Shown: positions 33,692-45,152 of the stretch, one piece after another
Numbering within the stretch: position 1 is the first letter of the stretch
How the letters are laid out: each line of letters opens with the position of its first letter
Source: Otatea glauca
Taxonomy: Eukaryota; Streptophyta; Magnoliopsida; Poales; Poaceae
Assembly: GCA_036346275.1 (NCBI GenBank)
Contig: CM070727.1
Span: 2,161,760 to 2,225,759 of the forward strand
Length of the DNA stretch: 64,000 nt
Reading direction: 5' to 3'
The notes under the pieces: generated by a model
Told to the model about the DNA's origin: nothing
The model's database searches: none
The model's input: the letters and a program-made list of their open reading frames with translations, nothing else
Made by a program: the position numbers and the translations under genes

Positions 33692-33706
33692 TTTTATAGT
33701 ACTGTT

Positions 33707-34652
33707 ATTGCCTTATCTTTGATGGCATTGTCATTAGGGGCCTAGAGCCGTACAATGTAATGCACTGCCCTAGTACGCCTGGATCTCAACGAGTAGTCAG
33801 AGTTACCAGATGCGTACTCGCGGCGCCACGCCGTGCGAGGGTGATTTTCTAGAACGTAAGGGTTTTTTTTGCAAAAAAGGTGGTGGGAGGGCTAAAACGT
33901 ATTTTTGGAATCTTCGAATGGTCTTTTGCAAAAAAGCCGGCGGGGGACTTGAACACTATTTTTGGAATTTTATTGCCTTATCTTTGATGGCCTTGTCATT
34001 AGGGGCCTAGAGCCGTACAATGTAATGCACTGCCATGGTATGGCTAGATCTCAGCGAGTAGTTAGAGTTACCAGATGCGTACTTGCGGCGCCACGCCGCG
34101 CGAGGGTGATTTTTCAGAACTTAAGGTTTTTTTTTTGCAAAAAAGGTGGTGAGGGGGCTAAAACATATTTTTGGAATCTTCGAACTGTCTTTTGCGAAAA
34201 AAACCGACGGGGGACTTGAACGCTATGTTTGGAATTTCTAGAGGGACCTAAGTGCAATTTCAGATTTTTCGAGAACTTAAGGTTTTTTTTTGCAAAAAAG
34301 GTGGTGGGGGGACTAAAACGTATTTTTGGAATCTTCTAATGGTCTTTTGCGAAAAAGCCGGTGGGGGACTTGAACGCTATTTTTGGAATTTTATTGCCTT
34401 ATCTTTGATGGCATTGTCATTAGGGGCCTAGAGCCGTACAATGTAATGCATATACTGGTATGCCCGGATCTCGTGAGTAGTCGAGTTACGGATCGTGCTC
34501 GTGGCGCCACGCCGCGCGAGGGTGATTTTTCAGAACTTAAGGTTTTTTTGCAAAAAAGTTGGTGGGAGGGCTAAAACGTATTTTTGAAATCTTCGAATGG
34601 TCTTTTGCGAAAAAGCCGTCAGGGGACTTGAACGCTATTTTTGGAATTTCTA
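33707..34652. repeat. Tandem cassette repeat, about 265 bp unit
   Basis: Units starting ATTGCCTTATCTTTGATGG begin at 33707, 33972 and 34393. Each holds ATTAGGGGCCTAGAGCCGTA, a GGCGCCACGCCG block and a TTTTTTGCAAAAAA-GGTGG block. Between the second and third units an extra half unit of about 156 bp is inserted (34237-34392). Short frames in the units are not genes. Confidence 0.85.
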
Positions 34653-35042
34653 GAGGGACCTAAGTGTAGTTTCAAAATTTCCGAAAGGACTTTTTGCAAA
34701 AACCCATTAGAGGATCTGAACACAAATTCAAAACTTCCGAAGGGCTTTTCCGCGAACTCGTTGACGTGGCAAGGCTCTCGGGTCAAGAAACCTGCCAGCT
34801 ATAATATAGGTAGGAATCTTCGAATGGTCTTTTGCGAAAAAGCCGTCAAGGACTTGAACGCTATTTTTGGAATTTCTAGAGGGACCTAAGTGTAGTTTCA
34901 GAATTTCTGAAAGGATTTTTTGCAAAAACCCATTAGAGGATCTGAACACAAATTCAAAACTTCTGAAGGGCTTTTCCGCGAACTCGCTGACGTGGCAAGG
35001 CTCTCCGGTCAAGAAACCTGCCGGCTATAATATAGGTAGTAT
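34643..35042. repeat. Two tandem copies of a 226-bp cassette
   Basis: TTGGAATTTCTAGAGGGACC begins at 34641 and again at 34867. Both copies end in AAACCTGCC-GCTATAATATAGGTAG. The copies are highly similar and join directly to the 265-bp cassettes on the left. Confidence 0.85.
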
Positions 35043-36685
35043 TATTATATAAGCCTATCTGGTTTTTATACTCTGTATGGTAAGCCGTCTTACGGCGATA
35101 TTTTATATTTTTTATCTTATCCCACTGTGCTATGCGGTGCTATGTAGTTTTTTTCTGAGTAGAAATCAAGTTCATGAAGTGGCACAGAGGAATACTAACA
35201 GCAACTAGAGACCATGCTAGCAAAAGTAATTGCAGAATGAAACACACATTATTACACAAAAACTCATCACAGACGATTCATAAACCTTATCATAGACGGT
35301 TTTGTGAACCGTCTGTAAATATATGTCAGTGATAAGGGGCACATCACAGACGGTTTCCGAACCGTCAGTGAAAATTAACATCACAGACGGTTCTAACTAG
35401 GAATCATATGTGATGATGCAATATTACAGACTCTAGCTGAGAACCGTCTCTGATGACAGATCATCACTGACAGTTCTAAGGTAGAACCATCTGTGATAGT
35501 TAATCATCACAGACGGTTCTATCCACAAATTATCTATGATATTGCATCATCACAGACGGTTCTCCGTTAGAATCGTCTGTGATGATGGTTTCTATTATAA
35601 CAGATTTGTGATTTTATTGGCTAGTCTCAGGAAATGCTAGCCATGTTCTCTAAAACAAAATAGATTATAGAATTTACATCATAAGCATATTATGATGACA
35701 AACATTTCAGAAATCAACTCAGATCACATATTATAACGTACATCGCATCCATTTTAGAAATCAACTCAAATATATTAACCAATTGAATTCATAACTACAA
35801 CTCACAAATTCACAGCACAAGGTTCACAAATTAATCTAAGTGGTAACTAAAAAATTCCGAACTCATTAGGTGAGGCTGAGTGACATTCGCCTTTTGAATT
35901 TAGGACCTCACACAGTTAGAAGGTACAGAGTTGTCGTCGAATTCGTAGCAAGTCAGCCTATTCTAACGCAGATTCAGTGCATTTCCAAGCCTGTCGATGG
36001 AAAGAGTAAATTCTTGCATATATATAAATTGATAAGTGGAAACAATTATCGTAAGATTGACAAACCTCTATTACATTGGTCTTCTTTGCACCAATGAGGA
36101 TTTGTATATTGTGGAAAACGCAAAATCCGCATAGGTTAGTGGTCTTTAGCTGCTGGTGGCACTATTAAAATATAATAGATTAATTCTAGATGTATTATTA
36201 TGGAGTGTGAAAGATTATTGCGTACTAACGGATACCGAAAACTTATGAACGTGTTTCAGCTGCGATAAGTCCTTATGTGGCCCTCCACAAGCTCTGTAGA
36301 CATTGAACGACGTCTCGAGTAATTTTGTGATAGGCATCTAATCGTGGGTGCCGCCATTTTTGGAATCAAGGTAAATTACTCAGTTCTGTCTTGGTATAAT
36401 TACAGATAGAACCCAGTAAATCCTACACAGGTATGCCGCCATGATCATTTAACCTAACTTCAAGCTGTGTATAAAGTACAAATCAATAAGTATAGCAACT
36501 GGATGAATCACTTACCCTGGATTGTGGGGTAAAAGTATGAATTTTTTTTCGTTGAGCCAGCAATGCTTTTTTCACGTACTCCTGGATGACTCGTAAATTT
36601 TCATCCATGGTTTGCTTGGACATCATGTATGGGTCGAGTAAACTCATCGGCTCTTTCATTTGTTTTTGCTTCAATGATCATGTAT

Positions 36686-36724
36686 CTATATATATATATA
36701 ATTAAGGATCATATATATATATAT
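36686..36724. repeat. (TA)n microsatellite, two runs
   Basis: Two TA runs (about 36686-36700 and 36711-36724) are separated by a short spacer, inside the CACTA element. Confidence 0.9.
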
Positions 36725-36769
36725 GACATTTATCGGTATGACACGAATGTAGACCGTAATTGCACATGC

Positions 36770-36935
36770 TTATAATGTCTAGCATCTGATGAGTGAGGCA
36801 TCGAGGGCGTTGAGGTTGTAAAGATCGAACAAGTCGTTGAAGTCGATCACGAAGAAGCCATCCCAAAACTAGTGGAAGAAATTCTCCTCCTTGAAGTTGA
36901 CCGAGATACTCGATACGCGTTGTGTCACCTGTTTG
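36770..36935 (-). pseudogene. CACTA-borne Ulp1/C48-like ORF scrap
   Basis: On the minus strand the segment reads FFVIDFNDLFDLYNLNALDA followed by SLIRC. This resembles a block in the second ORF (C48 peptidase-like) that many grass CACTA elements carry. It is short and has stops on both sides. The identification is from pattern memory. Confidence 0.35.
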
Positions 36936-36975
36936 TTGGCTTGTTCATGCACTAATTTTGCAATTTAACGCTGGT

Positions 36976-37232
36976 TAGATCTTGAATATAATGCAATTAG
37001 AACCAATTATTAACATTAGATCACCTTATCATCTTCAATTCTCTCTTTACCTAAGTAGCTACATCTTGAGTATAATGCAATTAGAACCAATTATTATTTT
37101 AGATCACAAAGAACAAATTGATCTACACTAAGCTAAATCTAAACCATCTTCATTTCCCTCTTTACCAAACTAGATCTTGAATATAATGTAAATTAGAACC
37201 AATTATTAATCTTAAATCACCTAGAACAAAAG
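36976..37232. repeat. Three spaced copies of a 40-bp block
   Basis: Copies of CTTGAATATAATGCAATTAG followed by AACCAATTATTA start near 36980, 37063 and 37175. Each is followed by a variant of AGATCACCT. They lie inside the CACTA element. Confidence 0.8.
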
Positions 37233-37643
37233 GATCTACAATCACACTTTCAAATCCAGTGTCTCTTTTCATCAAATCGTCTCTCAATCGCAATCACCTC
37301 AAAAATAGCTCGGGAAACCCTAAAACACAGAGGAGGTTGGGGCTCTCTGTACTTATTTCCACAAAAATTTCATCACTGATGGTTTTTTGTCCTTATGTGA
37401 TGAGCATGGAACTCATAGCTGACTATTTTGTAAAAAACCGTCAATAATAACCCGTCATTATAGATGGTTTTTGAAAACCGTTAGCAACGATGAGCCTAAT
37501 ATAACAAAAGTAGTGCACCGCGACTTCATTCGTTCGTCCACAAGCAGGCCGAAGCACCGCACCCACCTAGCTGAACACCGAGCAAACAACAAACTTCTCT
37601 AGAGTTTGCAGGCAAGAAATTACAAACAAGAAGAAGCAGCCAT

Positions 37644-38012
37644 ATGGCCATCAGCGCAAGGAGAATCACACGACTGGCCAAGAAGTGGAGGACGGCGGTC
37701 CTCGGGTGGAAGAGGCTCACGTCCACGTCGACGCCGGCGAAGGAGACCCAAGGGTCATGCAGCACGCCGTCCGTGGCCGGCAAGGGCCACTGCGTCGTGT
37801 ACGCCGCTGACGGCGCGCGGTTCGAGGTGCCATTGGTGTTCCTCGGCACAGGGGTCTTCGGCGAGCTCCTGCGGATGTCTCTGGAGGAGTTTGGCTTCGC
37901 TGGCGACGACGACAGGATCACGCTTCCCTGCGATGCCCCGGTCATGGAGTACACCATATGCTTGCTCGGGAGAAATGTCTCTGAGCTCCATAGCGAGACC
38001 GTGCCACATTAA
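37644..38012 (+). CDS. SAUR protein, C-terminus frameshifted (SAUR locus 1)
   Basis: A 122-residue frame with the Auxin_inducible (SAUR) core: AKKWRTAVLGWKR at the start, then GKGHCVVYAADGARFEVPLV, FGELLRMSLEEFGF and LPCDAPVMEY. After LLGRN the other loci continue with about 8-10 more residues and then LSS--MPCHYASCV. Here 17-23 bp are missing near 37977 and the frame shifts, ending VSELHSETVPH. The lost C-terminus (SLSSIARPCHINS to AVCSL) is still legible in another frame up to 38073. The SAUR core is complete, so activity is possible. The nearest relative is the locus at 52375. A CACTA element ends 128 bp upstream and a TRIM-like LTR element starts 160 bp downstream. No TATA box or TGTC block was found in the remaining upstream DNA. 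Confidence 0.8.
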   Translation: MAISARRITRLAKKWRTAVLGWKRLTSTSTPAKETQGSCSTPSVAGKGHCVVYAADGARFEVPLVFLGTGVFGELLRMSLEEFGFAGDDDRITLPCDAPVMEYTICLLGRNVSELHSETVPH

Positions 38013-38171
38013 CAGTGGTGTTGTGGCGCCATACGTAGGACTTACCCAGCAAGCAGCTGTTTGTAGCTTGTAAAGAAATAGCAGCTGCTAGGGACTAGAG
38101 TGACTGTTTAAACCAACCCAACACCCCTCCGTTTCCTTCGATCCATGATGTAGATAGATCGGAAATGAGAC

Positions 38172-39832
38172 TGTTAGATATAATCTTGATATGAGTTTCA
38201 GTTTTAAAAGATTCAAACTCTGTAAGTTTTAATTGAGCCGATAGGATGAGGAGTCCGATTAGAGCAAGAAGTATAATACTATTCTGTTTATGAGGGCCGT
38301 AGTTTTGGGTATAAATTCGAGGTAGGCCCGAGTTTTGTAAGTGAACAGAATGAAAAGTAATAAAGAGAAAATTACCTCAAAAGTTTTTTAGCGTTCTGTT
38401 TCAACAATTGATATCAGAGTCTAGAGTTTTAAATCAAACCGTTGCCTCCGGGAGGAGGAGACTCCCAGGGGTGGCCATCTCGTGGCAGCCGACGGGCGTG
38501 GATCGGCGGACGCTTCGAGAGATCCGATCGAAGAAAAGCCAAGACGCTCTCGTGTCGTGCGTGCAAAGCATGACGTCACGCGCGGCTGCAGAGCAGCAAG
38601 TCCCGGCTAGCGGATGCACAAAAGAAGTGTCGTGACATTTGAAAAAATGAGGAGCGGCAGAAGAGCTTGCGTTCTTGGTGGTAGCAGTGAAGACATCCAG
38701 AGTCTAGACGTGTGGATCGAGAAGCGATCGTACCTAACAAGGAGCACAAGAACTCGGCAGAGACCATCTACGCCACCGAGAACAGTAACAGCAAGGGAAA
38801 TTAGCCGACGCTAATCTAAGACGTGGCCAGATCCGTAGCGGAAGAAAAAGAAGACCGGACGCTTCCTGGTTGTTGCTGCGCATGAAAAAAAGGGGACCAC
38901 GTGTGCAACAGTAGAAGACGAATCCCGTAGCAAGAAAGCGACTTGCTACCTCCTGCATCAGTACATATGCTTAGACTAATTCCAGTCGATGATTGCAGCG
39001 GCCCCCAAGACGACAACAGGTCGGTGAAGCGGGTGCCGAGGGTGCTGAGGCGGCCATCTCGGGGCGGCATCTAAGGAAGTAGGCTATTGTCTCTGATAGC
39101 GTGGTGGTGGCTGACGATCACGAGGTGAGTTCGGCCGGGTGCGATAGGTGCGAGCGTGAAGCCAACAGGGTGGCACCGTGGCAGCCAGGTCGTGGACGCG
39201 CGCTGCGGTGTGCAAGGCTGCGGGTGTGACAACACCCGAGAGCAGCGGGCTCAGCGCGTCTTCAGAACGGCATCGAGCATGCATGTAGGAAGAGTCCGTA
39301 CATGATGTGTGTGTGGATGTGAGTTCTTGTAGGTGTATTCAAGTTCTCTCGAGGGTAAGTTCTAATGCGAATCTGCGTCATTGTCAAGTTGTGTCACCGG
39401 TGAAAAGATAATTGAGCTAAGGCAAAAGGTCGTAATCGTCGGCGGGATGCGCTACCGGTGGTATGGCCAAAAAGAAGAAAGCGGAACTCCTTGGAGATGC
39501 ATTCATCGTCCTGTGTTGAGTATGAGTTAGGCAAATCGTAGTTGAGACTGATTGTCTCAATGAGTAAGAGTCGGTGTGTCAAGCTTAGGGGGGAAAATGT
39601 TAGATATAATCTTGATATGGGTTTCAGTTTTAAAAGGTTCAAACTATGCAAGTTTTTGTTGAGTTGATAGGATGAGGAGTCTGATTAGAGCAAGGAAGTA
39701 GAATCTAATTCCGTTTATGAGGGCTGTAGTTTTGGGTATAAATTCAGGGGTAGCCCTGAGTTTTGTAAGTGAACAGAGTAAGAAGTAATAAAGAGAAATT
39801 TGTCTTAAAAGTTTTTTTAGCCTGTTCCAGTA
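38172..39832 (+). mobile_element. Short non-autonomous LTR retrotransposon (TRIM/LARD-like)
   Basis: Two LTRs of 235 bp each (38172-38406 and 39598-39832) begin TGTTAGATATAATCTTGATA and are very similar. A primer-binding site like ATTGATATCAGAGTC follows the left LTR, and a purine tract (AGGGGGGAAAA) precedes the right one. The 5-bp duplication GAGAC flanks the element (38167-38171, 39833-39837). The 1.2 kb interior shows no gag or pol domain. Confidence 0.9.
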
Positions 39833-39837
39833 GAGAC

Positions 39838-42188
39838 AAAGATTTGTGTTGCACTTTGGCAAGCTCCGGTGCCACTGCCACTGGATAAATTTCCTATGTA
39901 CACCTGCAAAACAACATTTTTGCAACTTTGGGGTGAAGGGTGAAACACATGTAGGATTTTAGAAGGAAAAGTCGCCCAAATCCGAACCAAAGAACTTACA
40001 GCACCGTGTAGAGAGATAAATTCAAGCCGATAGTCTTAATTATATATAAAAAATACTTGGATCCATGCAATTTTGGTCTGCTTCCCTTAAACATGAGTAG
40101 TGTCTATTAAAATACACAAACTTCCTACGGAAACCTCTAAATAAGGTGCCGTATGTATTAGAAAGTAAACTTAATAACCTTTTCGAACTATATATATCAC
40201 GTGTGCCAAAATAATTTGGGTTAACACAAACTTATCTCCAAAGTGGACAAAAGCTGAAAAAATCGTGCTAACTCCGGACGGAATACCCACGGACGTCTAC
40301 CTGTGAGTAGTGTTGGTAGTTGGTTGGGCTATACCATGCTGCGGCATCACGGTCCGCCGGATACAATGGGTTGTGCCTTGTCAGCACGACTACTCGACTA
40401 GCCACCGATGAGGCCTAGGTACGGTTAGACAGTACGCAGGGCCCTCTTCGTGTCGGGTTGGCACAGATATGGCACATCGACGAGGGAGCCATGGGCGGTG
40501 GCGGTGCAGACGACAGTATGGGCGTGGAGATGTGAAGACAACGACGGTGGGCTTGAGATAGGTGAAGACGACGATGGTAGATACGGCGGGGCTAGTGTGG
40601 AAGAGGGATGTGACATCGATAGCGGTCGGTGGAGACTAGGCTTGGAGAATAATGGTGGACAGGTGGTGTAGGACTGGTTATTATGTTTAATGGTCTAGAT
40701 TTATAGCTGAAAAGAGTTTTTTCCTACTGGACAAGCCCAAGCATAGCCTGAGCTGTTGTGCTGCCCATCAAATCTAATTTTGAGACCCAGCGTGATCTAG
40801 TATACCGTGTCATATTGGTTCAATCCGCTAGATTTTGTATCGGACCTGTCGACCCACTATAGGCATGGCCTAATTCTTGGGTCCACCTGTGAGCTGCTCT
40901 TCACTATTGTAGCCCCCTAATTTTTTTTTCAAAATTATCCCACATGCGGTTTTTTTTGGCAAATGCCCCCCGGCCCGCAAATCCCGTGCACGGGAAGAGC
41001 GAAAAATACAAATCACGCGCACACGGAGCGCGAAAAAAATACGAGGCGACATGTGGCGATTCCCGCGGACAGTGCAGCGTTCTGCTGCTACCGTGGCACC
41101 GCAGAGCGGAAAACCGAATGCCGCACCACCGCACCGCAGAAAAATCGCAATTCCTTGGTCACCACGCCGCGAAAAATGAAATCCTGTGCCTCCACTTAGC
41201 GGGAAAATGTAAATGATACGCTCGGGGTCAACGGACATTCCGCGGCAATTCAAATTAAAAAAAATACCGTACTACAGTAATTTTTTTTAAAGAAGAAGTT
41301 ATTTTTGAAAAAAAAAAATAAGGGGAACATATGCTAGCAGTTCGCAACTTGGGGCGTAACCCCAGGACAGGAACGTCCACCTTCCGATCGATTGGTCGAC
41401 CACCCCAGAGACTACCACGTGTTCTATGCTGTCCACTGCCACCTGGGCCCCACCCTCAGCAAGTCATGGCAGATCAGGCAGTCCACGACAGCACGACGCC
41501 ACCGTCCATCTCCAGCGCCGCCACCTCTGGACCTCCACGCCTTGCCTCAACAGAGACATAGGCGAATTTGGCAACACCCGTCAGTTCTACATGTTCATAG
41601 ACCACTTTCCAGCGAAAGGGCAGAGTTTTCCTTGCGAAGAGCTGGGCAGCCGTCGTGGGACGACGCTAACAACGGCCGCGCCGGCGGCATCGTGCGCGCG
41701 GTAGCTTGTAACAATGCGCCGCCGCCTTCGTCCGTCAGACAAGCGCTGCGCTGTCCATTTATGCAAGTGTAGTTCGTGATCGAGGATCAAATAACCCTGT
41801 TATATTTTTGTTTGTTTCTCGAATGGAGAAGATGTAAGTAAAATGCTACCAATATACCTGAATGGTAGGAACTGTTGATTCGATTTCCTAAATTACATGC
41901 AAGCATGGCAACAATAATGCTAGACTAACTTACAGTACGTACACCGTACCATTTCAACGAAATGATACTGAGCCTGCCCTTGTAGGCGCATATAAAATCG
42001 AGGCATAAAGGAGCAACTCAACGGACGCCACATGAGATGCCGGAAACCAAACAGACCGTGTGCTAGACCAGCACAAGGTTTCATCTGAATGTTGAGAAAG
42101 AGTAGATCAATAATGAGCATGAACAATGCATATCACAGTGTCAGGGCTCTATTCAGAGCACCAAATAGATCAGTGACCGCCCGAAATT
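39838..42188. other. Gene-free stretch
   Basis: No gene supported. The block 40910-41330 is a GC-rich repeat-like stretch with A/T runs at both ends and may be a TIR element. The frames at 41331-41790 overlap on both strands and match nothing I know. Confidence 0.4.
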
Positions 42189-42330
42189 GTTTTTTTTAAG
42201 AAACGGTAGAAGCTCTACCATGCATTGAAGAAAAGAGTGAGAACAGTACATCAGCCATTTGTTCAATCCCCTAATCTGGAAGCCATTTGTATCTCCTTGC
42301 ACACTGCCAATAGGAGGAAGCTGCTAAAAG
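42189..42330 (-). mobile_element. LINE 3'-end scrap
   Basis: A T run followed by AAGAAACGGTAGAAGCTCTA is the minus-strand 3' end type seen in the other LINEs of this window. It is heavily 5'-truncated and no target duplication was found. Confidence 0.4.
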
Positions 42331-42518
42331 TTGGACCCATTTAACATGTTCTCCTCACGCCTCTTGTTCACTACGCCGTTCAGCATGGCAGCCGCAAATG
42401 ATATATATATATAAAGCAAACCAACGCTTATCACTATTGGCTCCGGCATGCACCAAACACTTGGCTCCATCAAAATCGAATCCAAATTAATCAAACTGCA
42501 ACATTGCATGCACCGACC

Positions 42519-42592
42519 CCATGGCCTTGTCCCTTGCCAACTCATCTCAATGAAAACTACACTGTCATACTCTCTTTCCCCTTGCCTATAAA
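42519..42592 (+). promoter_or_regulatory. SAUR locus 2 promoter: TGTCCC block and TATA box
   Basis: CCATGGCCTTGTCCCTTGCC (42519-42538) is preceded by ACATTGCATGCACC. TATAAA lies at 42587-42592, 120 bp before the ATG. Confidence 0.8.
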
Positions 42593-42711
42593 TTCATCAA
42601 ATGGCTAACTGAACAACATCACTTCATCAGCTCATCCACCAATTGAGCTTTACAACATCCACAGCACACTTACTCAAATTGCCAGTTAAAAAACAAGACC
42701 AAGAACTAACC

Positions 42712-43146
42712 ATGATCAGTGCCAAGAGACTTGCTCAATTGGCAAAGAAGTGGCAGAGGATGGCAGCACTAGGGAGGAAGAGGCTCACGATGGCAGCCAA
42801 TGAAACTGAAGAATGCTGCACTTCTGTAGCAGTCAAGGGCCACTGCGTCATGTACACAACCGATGGGAGGCGGTTCGAGGTCCCATTGGCGTACCTCAGC
42901 ACGACTGTCTTTGGTGAGCTCCTGAGGCTGTCTCAGGAGGAGTTTGGCTTCGCAAGCGATGGCAAGATCACATTGTCTTGTGATGCCGCATTGATGGAGT
43001 ATGTCATGTTCTTGCACAGGAGAAATGCTTCAGCTGAGGTGGAGAAGGCGTTGCTGAGCTTTTTGGTGACGTCTTGCCACTATGCCGGTTGTGTGTTGCC
43101 AACCGTTGGAGCCAACCAGCAAAAATTTGCTGCTTGTAGCTCCTGA
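42712..43146 (+). CDS. SAUR protein (SAUR locus 2)
   Basis: 144 residues, starting MISAKRLAQLAKKWQRMAAL. This ATG is chosen over an in-frame one at 42643 because all cluster members start at this point and the promoter spacing fits. A basic N-terminus leads into the SAUR core (about residues 45-105: KGHCVMYTTDGRRFEVPLAY, FGELLRLSQEEFGFAS, MEYVMFLHRRNASAEVEKAL) and a Cys-containing tail (SCHYAGCVLP). Odd points are LSCDAAL where others have LPCD and FLHRR where others have CLLRR. SAUR proteins are auxin-induced, short-lived and inhibit PP2C.D phosphatases, raising plasma-membrane H+-ATPase activity and cell growth. No intron, as is usual for the family. A 5'-truncated LINE sits in its 3' flank. 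Confidence 0.9.
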   Translation: MISAKRLAQLAKKWQRMAALGRKRLTMAANETEECCTSVAVKGHCVMYTTDGRRFEVPLAYLSTTVFGELLRLSQEEFGFASDGKITLSCDAALMEYVMFLHRRNASAEVEKALLSFLVTSCHYAGCVLPTVGANQQKFAACSS

Positions 43147-43325
43147 AGATATGCAGAGTTTTCTCCTGTTGCTGTACTCTGTTTTTTATGATACCTGGAT
43201 CAATATAAAATAGTTAGATGTAGCAGATAGGAATAAAACAATGAAGGGTTTCTCCTGTTGCTATGTAAAGCCTTTTGATCTTGCAAGCAATCAAGAAGAA
43301 CATAGCCAACCATCAGTTGCAGACA

Positions 43326-45142
43326 AAAAAAATTTCGAACGGATGGCAGGAGCTCTGAAGTAGGCGGAAAACCAGATTGAAGTCACAACATTCTTTACAT
43401 CCTGCTGGCCAAATTGGACAGCAAAAGGATTATAGTAAACCTTGATACAGAAAAGACCGAGCACCGAAATGTCCCTGTAAGATGAATGTCCTGGCCCATG
43501 ACTACTTCTGATCCAAGGCGAAGCTCCAGTAGCCTAATCTGAGATTGATGGTCATTTTTCCAAGCCAAATCTCGGTTAGTGACATCCTGCAAAATGAGAC
43601 AAACTACCATTTGCACCGTTTGGTATCGGTTGTTGAAGATGCGACCATTTCGTTCCTTCCAAACGTTCCATAAACCATAGATTAGAGCACCGTCCACCTC
43701 CTTTCGGCGATGCCTTGGAATGCTATTACGGATAGCCTGCCACTAGGAGGATATAGAAGGCACCGCAGTTACTAACATTACCGATGGCGGTTGAATTTGA
43801 ATCCTATGGAAAAACCTACACCATATCTGCCTCGCAAAAGGACATAGCAGCATTAGGTGTGTCACCGTTTCTGGATTGGAACCGCACAATGGGCAAACTG
43901 CGCAGTGGGGCCAGCCTCTCATTGCCAACCTGTCGGCCGTTAAAATCTTGTGTTGCACGAGTAGCCAAGCAAAAAACCTAAACCTGTTTTCTGTCTTCGC
44001 TTTCCAAATTGTTCGGTAGTTGTGGTCCGACATGGAACTAAAGAACTGCATCCTGTATGTTGTCTTCACTGAGTTATTTTCGTCTGTTGTCTAGCACCAG
44101 GTGATCTCGTCCTGAATATTAGGTTGCAAAACGATCCTTTGTATAGCCTGCCATAAAGAGACGAATTCCTGAAGCTGGGTTTCTGTCGTCATTCTTCGGA
44201 GAGGGATAAGCCATCTATTATTGTGTAACTCTTCTTGCACTGTTTTGGTCTTTCTTCAGACAAGCTGGTAGCAATGTGGGGCGATGAGTTTCGAGGAGGT
44301 TCCTTCAAGCCAATTGGAAGTCCAGAATTTTGCCATTGCACCATTTCCGAGGGTGATTTTGGTGCTTACATTAAAAAGTGCACAATCAATATCATCACAT
44401 GGCAACCTCGTTCTCACCCATGGCCTCCGTTGATCTTTCCATTCGTACCATAACCATCGCAACCTAAGCGCTCTCCCAAACTTGTCGAAGTCTTTGATCC
44501 CTAAACCACCTAGGGCTCTGAGCCTGCACACCTTTGTCCAATTGACCAAACAATGTCCTCCTGTACAATCAAGATTCCCCTCCAAATGAAATTCCTTCGG
44601 AGCTTATCAATCTTTTTGAAAGTCCATTTGGAAACTAGGAAAACTGTTAAATGGTAGGTCGCTAAGGATGTAAGCACCGAGTCAACTAGCACTAGTCTGG
44701 CCGTCTTTGACAACAAAGCTCCTTTCCATCCCGCGAGTCTGGTAGCCACCTTATCAATGAGGGGATGGACATCTATCCTTTTAAGTTTTGTCGGCCGTAG
44801 TGGTAGCCCTAGGTACCTGCAGGGAAAACCTTTTGTCTGTGCCGGGAATCTCTGTAAGATGTCCAACAAGTCGAGATTAGCACATCAAATAGGGTATATT
44901 TCAGAATTTTGTAGATTGATATTTAGACCTGTTGCTCTGCCAAAGGTTGCAAGTGTAGCCTGTATGACCTATAGCTCTCATGGGTCCGGGTTAGCAATGA
45001 TTGCTACATCATCAGCATACATGGACATACATATTTGAGGTGGCCGAGATAGAATCGGTTTGATGAAGTTTTGCTGTGCCGCGCTGGATATCAATAGCTG
45101 CAGTGGTTCAAGGGCCAAAATGAAGAGCATGAGGTTAGAAAT
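43326..45142 (-). mobile_element. 5'-truncated L1-type LINE in the 3' flank of SAUR locus 2
   Basis: The 10-bp duplication GTTGCAGACA flanks it (43316-43325, 45143-45152). On the minus strand it reads from the RT palm (MYADDVAIIANPDP, YADD codons at 45008-45019) through GFPCRYLGLPLRPTKLKRID, LLSKTARLVLVDSVL, GGLGIKDFDKFGRALRLRWL and the zf-RVT region (FRFFAWLLVQHKILTADRLA, CPLCG) to NVWKERNGRIF. Several frame breaks. The tail next to the left duplication is A-rich rather than the expected T run. Confidence 0.9.
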
Positions 45143-45152
45143 GTTGCAGACA

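Larger units (their letters stand above)
35247..37515. mobile_element. CACTA (En/Spm) element, probably non-autonomous
   Basis: The right end is ACAAAAGTAGTG (37504-37515), the reverse complement of a CACTAC terminus. The left end near CATTATTACACAAAAAC is degenerate. Many subterminal repeats of CATCACAGACGGTTCT and inverse copies lie at 35270-35600, with further AACCGTC/GACGGTT copies at 37430-37490. The inside is AT-rich with one coding scrap. The 3-bp target duplication is not clean. Its right edge lies 128 bp before the ATG of the SAUR at 37644. Confidence 0.75.

Noticed and set aside
33810..35012. Frames of 62-94 codons repeated in tandem
   Set aside because: They come from the 265- and 226-bp cassettes, end at variable points and show no protein family.
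35270..35600. Regularly spaced repeats that could suggest a CRISPR array
   Set aside because: Spacing is irregular, copies are both direct and inverted, and the setting is a CACTA terminus in a plant genome.
41331..41790. Three overlapping GC-rich frames
   Set aside because: No domain and frames on both strands. A captured gene fragment is possible but cannot be supported.
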